From: Fimbriimonas sp.
GTDB lineage: Bacteria; Armatimonadota; Fimbriimonadia; Fimbriimonadales; Fimbriimonadaceae
Reading direction: 5' to 3'
DNA length: 49,035 nucleotides
NCBI GenBank assembly: GCA_030447945.1
Contig: JAUJNV010000004.1
Location: forward strand, 1-49,035
In this document: piece by piece, positions 1 to 9,122 of the stretch
Position numbering within the stretch: the stretch's first letter is position 1
How the letters are laid out: the number at the start of each line of letters is the position of its first letter
Made by a program: the position numbers and the translations under genes
The notes under the pieces: model-generated
What the model saw: the letters and a program-made list of their open reading frames with translations, nothing else
The model's database searches: none
Told to the model about the DNA's origin: nothing

Positions 1-2
1 GC

Positions 3-68
3 CCGTCCGATCTAGCGGCCCACACCGCGCCGGTAGAGCCGCCCCGGTTCAGCCTGTTCCGCATGTAG
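3..68 (+). CDS. possible C-terminal end of an upstream gene
   Basis: An open frame enters from the left edge and ends at a TAG at 66-68; its last residues read PRFSLFRM. Only about 21 codons are visible, so no family can be named. It lies in the same orientation as the ABC transporter genes that follow. It could equally be chance open sequence. Confidence 0.3.
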   Translation, partial: PSDLAAHTAPVEPPRFSLFRM

Positions 69-130
69 CGGGTGGAGCCCGGAGCCGAGGCAGGAGGGCC
101 CTTTGCCGAAGCTCAGCCCCCACGTTCGGC

Positions 131-136
131 TAGACT
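131..136 (+). promoter_or_regulatory. -10 hexamer 8 bases before the ABC ATPase start
   Basis: TAGACT ends 8 bases before the ATG at 145, and no Shine-Dalgarno sequence fits between them. A transcript starting about 7 bases after the hexamer would be nearly or fully leaderless. No good -35 lies 16-18 bases upstream; TTGCCG at 103-108 is too far (22 bases). Confidence 0.4.
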
Positions 137-144
137 CCATCTAG

Positions 145-918
145 ATGGTCCGGACCCACGGCATCAGCAAGCAGTTCCCGCAGCCGAAGGGAGACCCAGT
201 CAGGGCAGTGGACGACGTCACCCTGGAGGCGCAGCCCGGCCGCATCTTCGGCCTCCTGGGCGTCAACGGCGCGGGCAAGACGACGCTCTTGCGGATACTG
301 TCGACGGTGCTTAAGCCGACGAGCGGCACGGCCGAGATCGCAGGGTACGACGTGCTGGCCGATCCGGAAAAGGTCCGCGCGAGCATCGGCTTCATGTCCA
401 CCTCGACGGCGCTCTACGGCCGTCTGACCGCCCGCGAGATGATCGCGTACTTCGGCGGACTGTACGGGATCCGCAAAGGGGAGTTGAAGGAGCGGATGCA
501 CGCGACCATGGATCGGCTCGACATCGGTCCTTTTGCCGACCAGCTTTGCGACACCCTCTCCACGGGGCAGAAGCAGCGGGTCAGTATCGCGCGCACCATC
601 CTCCACGACCCGCCCGTTCTCTTTTTCGACGAGCCCACAGCCGGTCTCGACGTCGTCACGAGCCAGACGGTGATGGAGTTCATCGAGAACGCCCGCGACC
701 GCGGGAAGACCGTGGTCTACTGTACGCACACGATGAGCGAGGTCGAGCGCCTCTGCGACCACATCGCCATCATCCACGGGGGAACCCTGAAGGGGGAGGG
801 GACGGTGGATAGCTTGAAGACCCGCACCGGAGAGGCGAGCCTGGAGAAGGCTTTCCTCGCCCTCGTCGGGTACCGGTCCGAGCTTGAGTCAGGCTCCCCG
901 GTGGTCGCCGCACTATGA
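145..918 (+). CDS. natA: ABC transporter ATP-binding protein, NatA/CcmA type
   Basis: Cytoplasmic ATPase subunit of an ABC-2 type exporter; it hydrolyses ATP to drive the permease encoded next to it. At 257 residues it is a single nucleotide-binding domain. Walker A is GVNGAGKT (residues 39-46), the signature is LSTGQ (138-142), Walker B is LFFDEPTAG (about 159-167), and the switch histidine is in THTMSE (about 195). Its stop overlaps the start of the permease gene by four bases (ATGA), which indicates translational coupling. The NatA/NatB (sodium extrusion) name follows from overall resemblance and the partner gene; the substrate cannot be read from the sequence. Confidence 0.9.
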   Translation: MVRTHGISKQFPQPKGDPVRAVDDVTLEAQPGRIFGLLGVNGAGKTTLLRILSTVLKPTSGTAEIAGYDVLADPEKVRASIGFMSTSTALYGRLTAREMIAYFGGLYGIRKGELKERMHATMDRLDIGPFADQLCDTLSTGQKQRVSIARTILHDPPVLFFDEPTAGLDVVTSQTVMEFIENARDRGKTVVYCTHTMSEVERLCDHIAIIHGGTLKGEGTVDSLKTRTGEASLEKAFLALVGYRSELESGSPVVAAL

Positions 919-2093
919 GCCCGATCGCCCAGGTCTTCGGGAGAGAGCTGCGCGAAATGCTCCGCGATAAGCGCGTCCGCACCTCCGCGTTCATCATCCC
1001 TCCGCTGCTCATCGTCGGCATCCTCTTTCTCCTCGGCACCGTCATCTCCTCCATCGGGAAGCCTAAAGGGCAGCGCATCCACGTGGTGCGCTCCCAAAGC
1101 CCCGTGCTGGAGCTGCTCCGCAAAAACGAGTTCACGATCGTGGAAGTACCGACCCTTGCTGAAGGTAAGCGACTCGTCAAGGACGGCAAAGCCAGGCTCC
1201 TTCTCGATTTCCCGGAACGTGCCGTTGACCGCCCTCATCAGCTAAGGGTCGATGCATACCGTGATCCCAAGCAGCAGACGGGAGAGATGGCGTTTCGTAT
1301 CGTGTCTTCGCTGGTGGCTCAGCAAAACAAGGAGACTCTTAAAGCAGTCTTGGACTCACGGGGAATCCCACAGATCGCACAAGAAGCGATAAAAATTACA
1401 GAGACACCGATACAGGTCGGGGACAAGACGAGGTCGAGCGACATCATCGTCAGCCTGCTTCCCTACCTGATCATCCTGTGGGCTTTCCAAGGCGGCTTTA
1501 GCATTGCCTCGGACCTGGTGGCGGGCGAGAAGGACAAGAACACCCTCGAAACGCTGCTCATAACGCCGATTAAACGCACCGAGATCGTGCTGGGCAAGTT
1601 CTTCGCGCTGGCGACCGTGTGTCTGTTTAGCAGCCTCTCCTCCCTCGCCGGATTGGCCGCTATGAGCATCCTGCAGGTCCCCGCGACCAGGGTGCTCTTC
1701 AAAGACGGGCTGGGGGTCTCCCCTCTCGCCTTCCTCACGATCCTCCTGGTCCTACTGCCTACCGTCGCGCTGTTCGCCAGCCTCCTCCTGGGCGTAAGCG
1801 CCTACGCAAAGACTGCGCGGGAGGCGCAGACCCATATGGGTCTGCTGTTCGTCGTGATCCTCATGCCCGCCATCTTCAGCCAGTTCATCGGCATGACGGA
1901 TGCAGCGAACGCTCAGTGGGTCCACTTCGTACCGGTCCTGAACACGGCCAACACGATCCGTACGGCTCTGCTCGGCAAGGCCGATGTGGGGGCGGTCGTC
2001 GCCACCGTCGTTATCAGCCTCGCGCTCGCCCTTCTCGCCCTTCGATGGGCCGTGTGGCTGTTCAACCGCGAGCAGGTGCTCGCGCGGGTTTAG
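915..2093 (+). CDS. natB: ABC-2 type transporter permease, NatB-like
   Basis: Membrane partner of the ATPase encoded just upstream. The 392-residue protein has one N-terminal transmembrane segment (SAFIIPPLLIVGILFLLG, about residues 24-41), a soluble extracytoplasmic part of about 130 residues, then five hydrophobic segments in the C-terminal half. This is the layout of NatB/ABC-2 permeases. The conserved ABC-2 stretch ending in GEKDKNTLETLLITP sits after the second segment. The frame is intact throughout. The start ATG overlaps the TGA of the ATPase gene. The exported compound is unknown; sodium or a peptide/antibiotic are the usual possibilities for this family. Confidence 0.85.
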   Translation: MSPIAQVFGRELREMLRDKRVRTSAFIIPPLLIVGILFLLGTVISSIGKPKGQRIHVVRSQSPVLELLRKNEFTIVEVPTLAEGKRLVKDGKARLLLDFPERAVDRPHQLRVDAYRDPKQQTGEMAFRIVSSLVAQQNKETLKAVLDSRGIPQIAQEAIKITETPIQVGDKTRSSDIIVSLLPYLIILWAFQGGFSIASDLVAGEKDKNTLETLLITPIKRTEIVLGKFFALATVCLFSSLSSLAGLAAMSILQVPATRVLFKDGLGVSPLAFLTILLVLLPTVALFASLLLGVSAYAKTAREAQTHMGLLFVVILMPAIFSQFIGMTDAANAQWVHFVPVLNTANTIRTALLGKADVGAVVATVVISLALALLALRWAVWLFNREQVLARV

Positions 2094-2156
2094 CAGCGCG
2101 TCCCTTTAGCAAAGCGCCAAGGGCGGTGCTCCCCCTTGCACGTGACATCCGCGGAA

Positions 2157-2960
2157 ATGAAAATTCGACTCCTTGCGATCGACCTCGACGGCACTTTGCT
2201 CACCCGCGAGCGTCGGCCCCACCCTGAGAGCACACGGGCCATTCGACGGGCAATCGGTGCGGGTGTCACGGTGGCGTTGGCCAGCGGCCGCGTTCGGCCC
2301 AGCATGCGCCCCTTCGCCGAGGAGATCGGCCTTGAGGGCCCGATGGTCTGTGGAAATGGGGCACATGTTCTGGGCCCGAACGGTGATGAGATCCTCCACG
2401 ATCCGCTCCCCGCCGACGCGTTCGAGGTCGTCCGCCGTTACGCCGAGGAGGAGGGCGTCCACCTTAACATGTACACGCGCCACGAGTTGCTCTTCCTGCA
2501 CGAGACGCCCTGGGGGGACGTGTACCGAAGCCGAGTGGCCGTGACCGAACCGCGGCTCACCACCCTAGACGAGATCCGCGCGCAGGTCGTGACGAAGGCG
2601 ATGATTATCGACGACCCCGAGAGCATCCCACGTCACAAAGCCTCGCTCGCGCCCCTGCTCGGCGGACGTGCGCACATGACGGAGAGCGAGCCGGAATACC
2701 TGGAGTTCCTCTCGCCCAGCGCCGATAAAGGGACGGGCCTCCGCGCACTCGCCGAGTTCTTGGGGATCGCGCGGGAGGAAACGGCGGCGATCGGCGACTA
2801 TTTGAACGACCTGGGCATGCTCCGCTGGGCGGGGCTGTCGGCGGCTATGGGAAACGCAGCGGAGCCGGTGAAGCAAGCTGCTCAACGCGTGATGCCGACC
2901 AACGACGAGGGGGGCGTGGGAACGTTCATTGACACCTGGGTGCTCCATGAAGGACAATAG
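2157..2960 (+). CDS. Cof-type HAD-superfamily phosphatase
   Basis: Cytoplasmic Mg-dependent sugar-phosphate or nucleotide phosphatase of the Cof/YidA branch (HAD class IIB). Motif I is DLDGTLL near the N-terminus, with the nucleophile and the general acid aspartates. Motif II is ALASGR. Motif IV is GDYLNDLGML near residue 215. An insert between motifs II and III forms the type C2 cap that sets substrate choice. I chose the ATG at 2157 (MKIRLLAIDLDG) because family members begin a few residues before motif I; a TTG at 2136 in the same frame is also possible. Substrates of this branch are broad, so none is proposed. Confidence 0.85.
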   Translation: MKIRLLAIDLDGTLLTRERRPHPESTRAIRRAIGAGVTVALASGRVRPSMRPFAEEIGLEGPMVCGNGAHVLGPNGDEILHDPLPADAFEVVRRYAEEEGVHLNMYTRHELLFLHETPWGDVYRSRVAVTEPRLTTLDEIRAQVVTKAMIIDDPESIPRHKASLAPLLGGRAHMTESEPEYLEFLSPSADKGTGLRALAEFLGIAREETAAIGDYLNDLGMLRWAGLSAAMGNAAEPVKQAAQRVMPTNDEGGVGTFIDTWVLHEGQ

Positions 2961-2990
2961 GCTAGGCTGTGCAGGGGAAGGAGAGGTCGG

Positions 2991-3958
2991 ATGAGGGTTA
3001 GTTTGGGTCGTATTCTAGTGGCGGCCGCCGGAACACTGTGCGCTGCAGTATCGCTGGCGGGGACGCTCACCGTCACCTCCCCACCGAGGGGGGCTACGTG
3101 GGCGCGAACAGCACCGTCAGCTTCGCCCTGCGCGGCGCGGCGGTCGAGGCGACCGCCGTCCGGGCGGAGGTCACAGCCCGAACGGGGTCGTAACGACCTC
3201 CGAGGAGCGCTTCACTCGAACGTGGCGGTGAAGTCGAAGGCCTCTTCCCCTCCGCATCGGCGCATCCGCCCCCGATGGCGCCTACACCCTCGTCGTGACG
3301 GTGAACGAGCCGAACAACCCCTACAACGAGGTCCGCCTGAACGTGCTGGTCGACGTCAAGAGGCCCGAGTTCCTGGACTACAGTCCAAACAACGGATCCT
3401 TCGTGAAAGGGACGGTCAAAATCCAGGCGTCGATCCGCGAGACGAATGTCCGGGACTGGCAAGTGCGTGTGAACGAGGAGGACATCCCGAATAACACCGG
3501 CACGGGCAACACCGTGACGGTTCTCTTCACCCGACTCGATCCCACGCGACGGGCCGCAGACGGTCTCGATCCGCGTGCGCGACCAAGCGGGTAACGAGCG
3601 GACTCAGACGTTCACCGTCACCCTCGACCGCATTCCTCCGACCGCCACGATCGTCTTCCCCACCTCGACTACAGGCCTCCGCCGAAACTCCACTCTGAAC
3701 ATCGTGCTGGACTTTACGGACGCGACCTCGAACTCGGTCGACGTGACGGGGATCGACGTGCTCATCCTCGATGCCAACGGAAGGCCCGTCGGCCGCGCGT
3801 TCCGGTCGACGTTCGGCGCCACTCGGCCCGGCGTTTTGCGATGGACGGGACGCATTCGGCTTAAGTGGATGCCGCGCCGGTTCAGGATACGCGTCACGGT
3901 CGTGGATCGCGCGGGCAACGTGGGGACGCCGCAAGAGATCTCGCTGAGCATTCGATAA
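2991..3958 (+). CDS. secreted Ig-like repeat protein (frameshifted)
   Basis: The frame opens with a signal peptide (MRVSLGRILVAAAGTLCAA, cleavage near SLAG). It continues as beta-rich Ig-like modules over three reading frames: 2991 to about 3095, 3295 to about 3540, and 3575 to 3958, with a poorly defined junction between about 3095 and 3290. Typical Ig-like marks are RDQAGNERTQTFTVTLDR and the repeat VVDRAGNVGTPQEISL, the 'D-x-AGN' strand motif of bacterial Ig-like and cadherin-type modules. It probably acts on the cell surface or in the periplasm. It is followed after 10 bases by a beta-barrel gene, and the two are likely co-transcribed. No enzymatic motif is visible. Confidence 0.65.
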
Positions 3959-3968
3959 CGGAACACCT

Positions 3969-5108
3969 ATGCAGAAAAGGGCCGGATTAGCCTTCGTCTT
4001 GGCGGGAGTCGCCGGCTCCGCCGCCGCTCAGGTCCCGGACCTACTGAACGCCCTGGATGTCGGCGGCCGGGCCATGGGAGCGGGAGGCGCTTTTCAACGT
4101 CTCCAACGCCGACAGCCTCTCCTCCTACAACAACCCCGCCGGACTGGGTTACCTTGAGCGGCGCAACCAGGATCGCGTACCGCAATCTCCCCAAATCGCG
4201 CAGTACGCTCAGCGGTTCGTTCGAAAACCCGGACGTCTCCTCGGACGCTCAGAGCGGCAGCCGTGCGATCACCCACGCCGGCCTCGCTTTGCCCATCCGC
4301 GACCTCTTGGGTCGCGGCAAAGCTCGCTGGGCTTTTCCTACACCGTCGGCGGGTACATCGACGACCTGCGGACGGCGGACACTCTCAGCAGCGGCGCCCT
4401 CCAGATCACGCAGTACCGCGAAGCGCTCAAGGCGCGCTCGAGTTCTTCACGATCGCCTACGGAAGCACGCTGGGCAACGGCTCGCTCACCTACGGCTTCG
4501 GCCTCTTCATGGTGCGCCAGCGCATTGAGAGCAGTACATGAGCGGCGTGCTCCGCGACGGAAACACCGTCATCGACGACATCGACTCCGAAGCGTCCTCC
4601 ACCGGAACCGGCTTCGGAGCCATCCTCGGCCTCCAGTTCACGCCGTCTAAGACCCCGAACCTGAGCTTCGCGGCGAGCCTTCGCACTCCGGCCAATCTAT
4701 CCGGGAACGACGAGACCTCCGACCTCTCTCCCGCGTCCCCGGACGCCTCCTGCTGGGCGCCGCCTACCGACTCGACGGGCTGCGTGGTGGACAGGACTTC
4801 CTCGTCATCAGGACGCAGGCTGGCCTCTACTTCGGCGGCGAGGGCAGGCCGCCGTTCGACCGAAGCGCTCAGACCACCTTGGGCGTCGGTGTTGAGTACA
4901 GCTACGCGGGCTTTGGCTTTGGCCGATTCCCTCTGCGCGCGGGTATATGAGCATACCGGCGGGCGGTGACGGATACGGAAGCCGAAACGCTTACACCTAC
5001 GGCATTGGATTCCGCCCCACTGCCGGGAACTACAGCCTCGATCTCAACTTCGCCACTCCTGAAGGAGGCGGTTCCGACGTCGCCCTTTGGGTCTCTTACA
5101 GGTTTTAA
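3969..5108 (+). CDS. outer-membrane beta-barrel protein, FadL/PorV-like (frameshifted)
   Basis: The protein starts with a signal peptide ending in AAAQ. It continues with DVGGRAMGAGGA, FNVSNADSLSSYNNPAGLGYL in another frame, the conserved N-terminal block of the OmpP1/FadL/PorV superfamily (GGRA-x-GMGGA ... NPAGL). Alternating hydrophobic strands follow in all three frames. The chain ends at 5106-5108 with the aromatic C-terminus WVSYRF, the usual signal for outer-membrane insertion. At least five frame changes are needed to join the parts, which together give about 380 residues, normal for the family. It lies between an Ig-like secreted protein and a caspase-fold protein and may form a surface complex with them. 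Whether it is a transporter or a secretion shuttle is not shown. Confidence 0.7.
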
Positions 5109-5112
5109 TATA

Positions 5113-6503
5113 ATGAGGATGTTCCGCGCCGCCTTAGCCTTTTTCTCTGCGCCCTCGCCACACGGGCCGAAGCCCAACCTGCGCAGGAGCCCCCGACCGG
5201 CACGACGCCGACCTGGAGTAGCTGGAGCGACGCCTACGCGGCGGGCCTCCAGGCCGCCCGGGCCGGCGAGTGGGCGGCGTCGCGCGTCGCGTTCAAGCAG
5301 GCGATGGTGTTCCGCCCTGAGGACGCGGCTTCGCCGACGCTCCTACCGGGACCGGCTACGGAGCCCCGGCGCTGGCGCAACGGCGCGGCCTATTCTCTAA
5401 TTTCCTCTCTGCCTATGCGGCGTACCGCCAGGGCATCGGCCTTGCCGACGCTACCGAATCGGCTTCGGCTCTTGAACACCGCTGCCGCGTTCGAGACGCT
5501 GCTGGCGAAAAACCAGCACGCCCGCGAGACGTACTTCTTCCTGAACGCCATCTACTCGCGCACCGGCAACTCCGTGAAGCTCATGGAGCTCGAGGCGCGG
5601 GCGGCCGATCGAAAGTACAAGTTCAACTGGAAGGTCGAGGCCGACGCCATCGCGCCGGAGGACTTAGGCGCCTTTCAGGCGGCCAACGGGTCGCCCGGGG
5701 CGGGCGGAGGCACGAACGTAGCACGGCCCGGCGAGATCCCCACGGTCCGGGCGGGCGAGACGATCACCGGCGCGCCCACCGCCGCCACCGGCGGCGTCGC
5801 CCCGGTACCCACCAAGTTCGCCCTCATCGTCGGCAACGCCCAGAGCCGTCTGACCGACGGCGTCGTTCCCTTCGCGGAGGACGACGCGCGACGGGTGCGG
5901 GAGTCGTTGATCGCCAACGCGGGCTACCCGGAGGCGAACATCGACCTGATCCTGAACACGACCTCGACCCAACTGATGGAGAGCGCCCGCGCGCTTGCCG
6001 AGCGGGTGCCTGAAGGCGGCACCGTGTTCATCTACTTCAGCGGCGCCGGAGTGAACGTTGATGGGCGCGACTACCTGGCCGGCGTGGAGAGCGAGCTCGC
6101 GACCGACCCCACCGGCATGGTCCCCAAGTCGGACATCTACCGCCTTTTCATGGCCAAGGGCGCGCGCATCTTCGCCTTCTTCCAGGCGAACCGTCTCTTT
6201 GAGAATGGACGCTATTTCGGCGCGGAGGTACCGCTGGTCGGCTCCATCTCCCAGACCCAGGCGACCATGCCCGGGGAGAGGATCACTTCGTATGTGCGCA
6301 ACGGAAAGCAGGTGGGCATCTTCACGGATGCGATGGTGAACGTGATGAGCGAGTTGCGCACGAACCGCCTGCCGATCATGGAGTTCGGTTGGCAGATCTT
6401 CTATCGTATGAAGCGCGCCGGCACCGGCTCCACCGGCGGCGGCAGCCGGCAGACCCCCACCTTGCCGCACATGACGAACATGGCTTCGGACGCCCGGTTC
6501 TAG
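5113..6503 (+). CDS. TPR-like plus inactive caspase-fold (C14-like) protein (5' frameshifted)
   Basis: The N-terminus is a signal peptide, MRMFRAALAFF then LCALATRAEAQ after a frame change in a T run near 5140. A helical, TPR-like segment follows (AAGLQAARAGEWAASRVAFKQA and AAFETLLAKNQHARETYFFLNAIY). A low-complexity linker leads to a caspase-like domain: FALIVGNA, EDDARRVRESL, VFIYFSGAG and DYLAGVE. In active C14 peptidases the first catalytic site reads SGHG; here the His codon is replaced by Ala (GCC at 6045-6047). The Cys strand usually ends DAC; here it reads FAFFQAN (about 6171-6191). Both catalytic residues are therefore absent. A scaffold or recognition role outside the inner membrane is inferred. 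Reading is intact from about 5460 on. Confidence 0.7.
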
Positions 6504-6534
6504 GGACGCCTTATCTCCGGGCGACTCCGTAGGC

Positions 6535-7311
6535 TCACCCGCTGACCAGCGGTGAGATCCTCTTGCTCGCGAGGACCAGGCCGTCGAGCGTCAGCGTCGG
6601 CTCGTACCCTTGGAGGCTTTCACAGAGTCCGAGGAACATTCCGCCGAGGCCCCCTGTGGCCACCACCGTAACGCCGCCTCCAAGCTCGTGGGAGATGCGG
6701 CGGGCGAGGGCGTCCACCGCGCCCGCGTACCCGAGCATCACCCCGGAACGAAGCGCCTCGCCGGTGTTCGTCCCGATCGCCCGATCCGGAGCCTTGAACT
6801 CGACCAGGGGCAGCTTAGAGGCGCGGCTCGCGAGAGCCTGGGCGGAGACGACGACCCCCGTCATGATCGCCCCCCCGAGATAGACGCCTGCGCCGGAAAC
6901 GGCGTTGAATGTCGTGGCCGTGCCAAAGTCGACCACGATGAGCGGCGGCGTATACCGCTCCAGCGCGGCCAGCACGTCGCAGATCCGGTCCGGCCCCACG
7001 GCCGTCGCGGGTTCGTAGTCGACGGCCAGTCCGACCTCGGCGCCGCTACGAAGGAACTGCACCGGCACCTTCAGCCAGCGCTCGCCCAGCCGGCGCAGGG
7101 AGTCCTCGGCCGCCGGAACGACGGAGGCGCAGATGACACGCTCGATCCGCCAGTCCAACCCTTCGAGATCGAACAGCGCGCGTAGCCAGACGGCCAGGCC
7201 ATCCTCCGTCTCCTCCGGGTCGGTCGGTCGGCGCCAGACGGCGCGCCAGGAAGCACCGTCCCAAAGCCCGAAGACCGTGTGGGTGTTGCCTACGTCAATC
7301 GCCAAGAGCAT
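6535..7311 (-). CDS. coaX: type III pantothenate kinase
   Basis: Catalyses the ATP-dependent phosphorylation of pantothenate, the first step of coenzyme A synthesis, in the cytoplasm. The 258 residues are the family length. Diagnostic motifs are DVGNTHTVFG (phosphate-binding, residues 6-15), GPDRICDV (pantothenate site), DFGTATTFNAV (second phosphate motif) and TGGLGGMF near the C-terminus. Type III enzymes need a monovalent cation and are not inhibited by CoA. The start ATG at 7311 lies inside the 3' end of glmM, whose stop is at 7295, giving a 17-base overlap and probable translational coupling in a grpE-glmM-coaX transcription unit. The frame is intact. Confidence 0.93.
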   Translation of the reverse strand: MLLAIDVGNTHTVFGLWDGASWRAVWRRPTDPEETEDGLAVWLRALFDLEGLDWRIERVICASVVPAAEDSLRRLGERWLKVPVQFLRSGAEVGLAVDYEPATAVGPDRICDVLAALERYTPPLIVVDFGTATTFNAVSGAGVYLGGAIMTGVVVSAQALASRASKLPLVEFKAPDRAIGTNTGEALRSGVMLGYAGAVDALARRISHELGGGVTVVATGGLGGMFLGLCESLQGYEPTLTLDGLVLASKRISPLVSG

Positions 7312-8633
7312 GGGTCAAGTCCACTCGTGCCTCGACCCGCCCGCCGAGCGCCCTCTCCATCGCACCGACGATCCGGTTCGCCACCCGGTCCCGCAACTCG
7401 TAGTTGTCGGCCTCAACCATCACGCGCACCATCAGCTGTGTGCCGCTCGGGCGGACGTTCAGCCTTCCCCGGCCCTCAAGGTCGCTTTCTCCCTGCGAAA
7501 TGGCTTCCTCGATACCCGGAGCCTCCCGCCAGCCTCTCCCTCTGGGCGAGGTGCACGTTCACGAGGAGCTGCGGCCAGGCTCGTAGTCTTCGAAGAACGC
7601 CGAGGCGGGCCGCAGGCGGCGCATCACGCGAAGCGTCTCCAGCATCGTCACGAGTCCGTCGCCCGTCGGCCCGTGCTCCGGAAAATGATGCCCGCCCGCT
7701 CTGCTCGCCACCCAACCGTGCGCCCGTTTCCGCGATCCTCTTCGAGACGACTTGTCGCCTACGGCGTTCGCTCCAGTCGAAGCCCGTGCCGTGAGGTACG
7801 CCCTCGAACCCGCCGTTACTCATTACGGTACCGACAACGATCGGCGGCTCGGGCCGGTGGTGGGCGGCCCAAATCGATGTCCGGTCCCCGTTGATGACGC
7901 CCCGCTCGTCGCAGAACACCGCGCGGTCCGCGTCCCCATCGAAGGCGACGCCGACCTCCGCCCGACTTTTGGGTGAAGCGTCCGATCGTGTCCGGCTTCG
8001 TCGCTCCCCTTCGGCGTTGATGTTCATCCCGTTGGGACGGTCACCGACCACTACGACGTCCGCCCCGAGCCGCCGCAGAGCCTCCCGGAGCGATGTCGTA
8101 GGCGGCGCCATGCGCCCCATCCACCGCCACACGCATCCCATCCAGCGCCGGGGACGATGCTCACGAGGAACTCCAGATAGCCGGCCAAGGCCAATCGGTC
8201 GGAGTCCAACGAGCCCACGCCACCGCCCGGGCCTCGCGTCCGTCGATGACATCAGGGCTTCGATCACCTCCTCGACCTCGTCCGGTAGCTTCCGCCCGTC
8301 GTGGCCCAGTAGCTTGATGCCGTTATCCGCGCCGGATTGTCGGCTCGCCGAAACCACGACGCCGAGACCGAAGTCACCAGTGTGCGAGCGAGACGGCGGG
8401 CGTCGGCGCCACGCCCAGCGTCACCACATCCACGCCCATCGAGCACAGCCCGCTGGCAAACGCCGCCCCAGCATGGGGCCGCTCCGGCGGGTGTCTCGAC
8501 CGATCACCGCGCGCCTACGGGCGTCTGTCTGCGAGATAGCGTCCCGTGCCCGGCCCAGATCCAGCGCAAGTTCTGGCGTCAGCCCTTCGTTGATGCCCTG
8601 TACACCGTCCGTGCCGAAGTGGCGGCGGCTCAG
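7295..8633 (-). CDS. glmM: phosphoglucosamine mutase (frameshifted)
   Basis: Converts glucosamine-6-phosphate to glucosamine-1-phosphate on the way to UDP-GlcNAc and peptidoglycan. Recognisable parts, in several frames, are RRHFGTDGVQGI (N-terminus near 8630-8595), GRDTR, the metal loop FDGDADRAVF (about 7930), GGEQSG, and the phosphate-binding C-terminal block VRPSGTQLMVRVMVEA (about 7430). The reconstructed gene is 1339 bases, the length expected for a 445-residue enzyme, so nothing large is missing. The active-site serine region (TASHNP) lies in a damaged stretch and was not read cleanly. The start codon seems to be CTG at 8631-8633 or an altered ATG/GTG. An essential gene, so the breaks are likely sequence errors. 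Confidence 0.85.
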
Positions 8634-9122
8634 GTCGCTTGGCGACCCTTACGCGCGCCGGGCGGATCATCCCCGCCGAGGCGATACCCGGGCTCGACCT
8701 CGGCCGCCACGGTGTCCTCCGGTCCTTCGTCGGTCGCCACCGTGCCGACCGCTTCGTGGACGTCGAGATCGAACGGCTGCCCGACCGCCGCCACCGCGTC
8801 ACGCCCCGAGCCTCCAGCACCGACCGGAGCTGCTGCTCCACGGCGCGGACGCCCTCCACCACCGCCTCGGGTGGCACCCTTCGCCGAGAGCGACCGTCCG
8901 CTCGAAGTTGTCCGCGACCGGCAGGAGCGCGGTGACGAACTTCGATCGCCACCTGGCGCATCTGCGCCGTCTCGGCCTTGGGTCCTCCGGCGGAAAGTTC
9001 TGGAACTCCGCCATCGTCCGGAGAAGGGCGTCCTTGGTTTGGTCTCGCTCCTCGCAACCTTCTTGACCTGCTCGCGAGCTAGATCCGCAGAACGAGTCGC
9101 CCTCGGTCAGTGCCTCGGGCAT
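8634..9122 (-). CDS. grpE: GrpE nucleotide exchange factor (frameshifted)
   Basis: Co-chaperone that releases ADP from DnaK. Joining frames gives a GrpE-like chain: ERDQTKDALLRTMAEFQNF (long coiled coil), QMRQVAIE, FVTALLPVADNFERTVALG (four-helix bundle with the conserved LLPVxDNxERA block), AVVEGVRAVEQQLRSVLEA, then GMIRPARVRVAK, the beta-wing end of the family. The stop is lost in the last frame but should fall at the glmM start. The start at 9122 (MPEALTEGDSF) is uncertain: the frame may begin further upstream inside the 3' end of the permease gene. No dnaK or dnaJ gene is visible next to it, unlike the usual cluster. Confidence 0.8.

Noticed and set aside
8515..9057. A 180-codon minus-strand open frame spanning two genes
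   Set aside because: It is a patchwork: GrpE-like residues in its middle and GlmM-like residues at its end, joined by frame errors, not a fusion protein.
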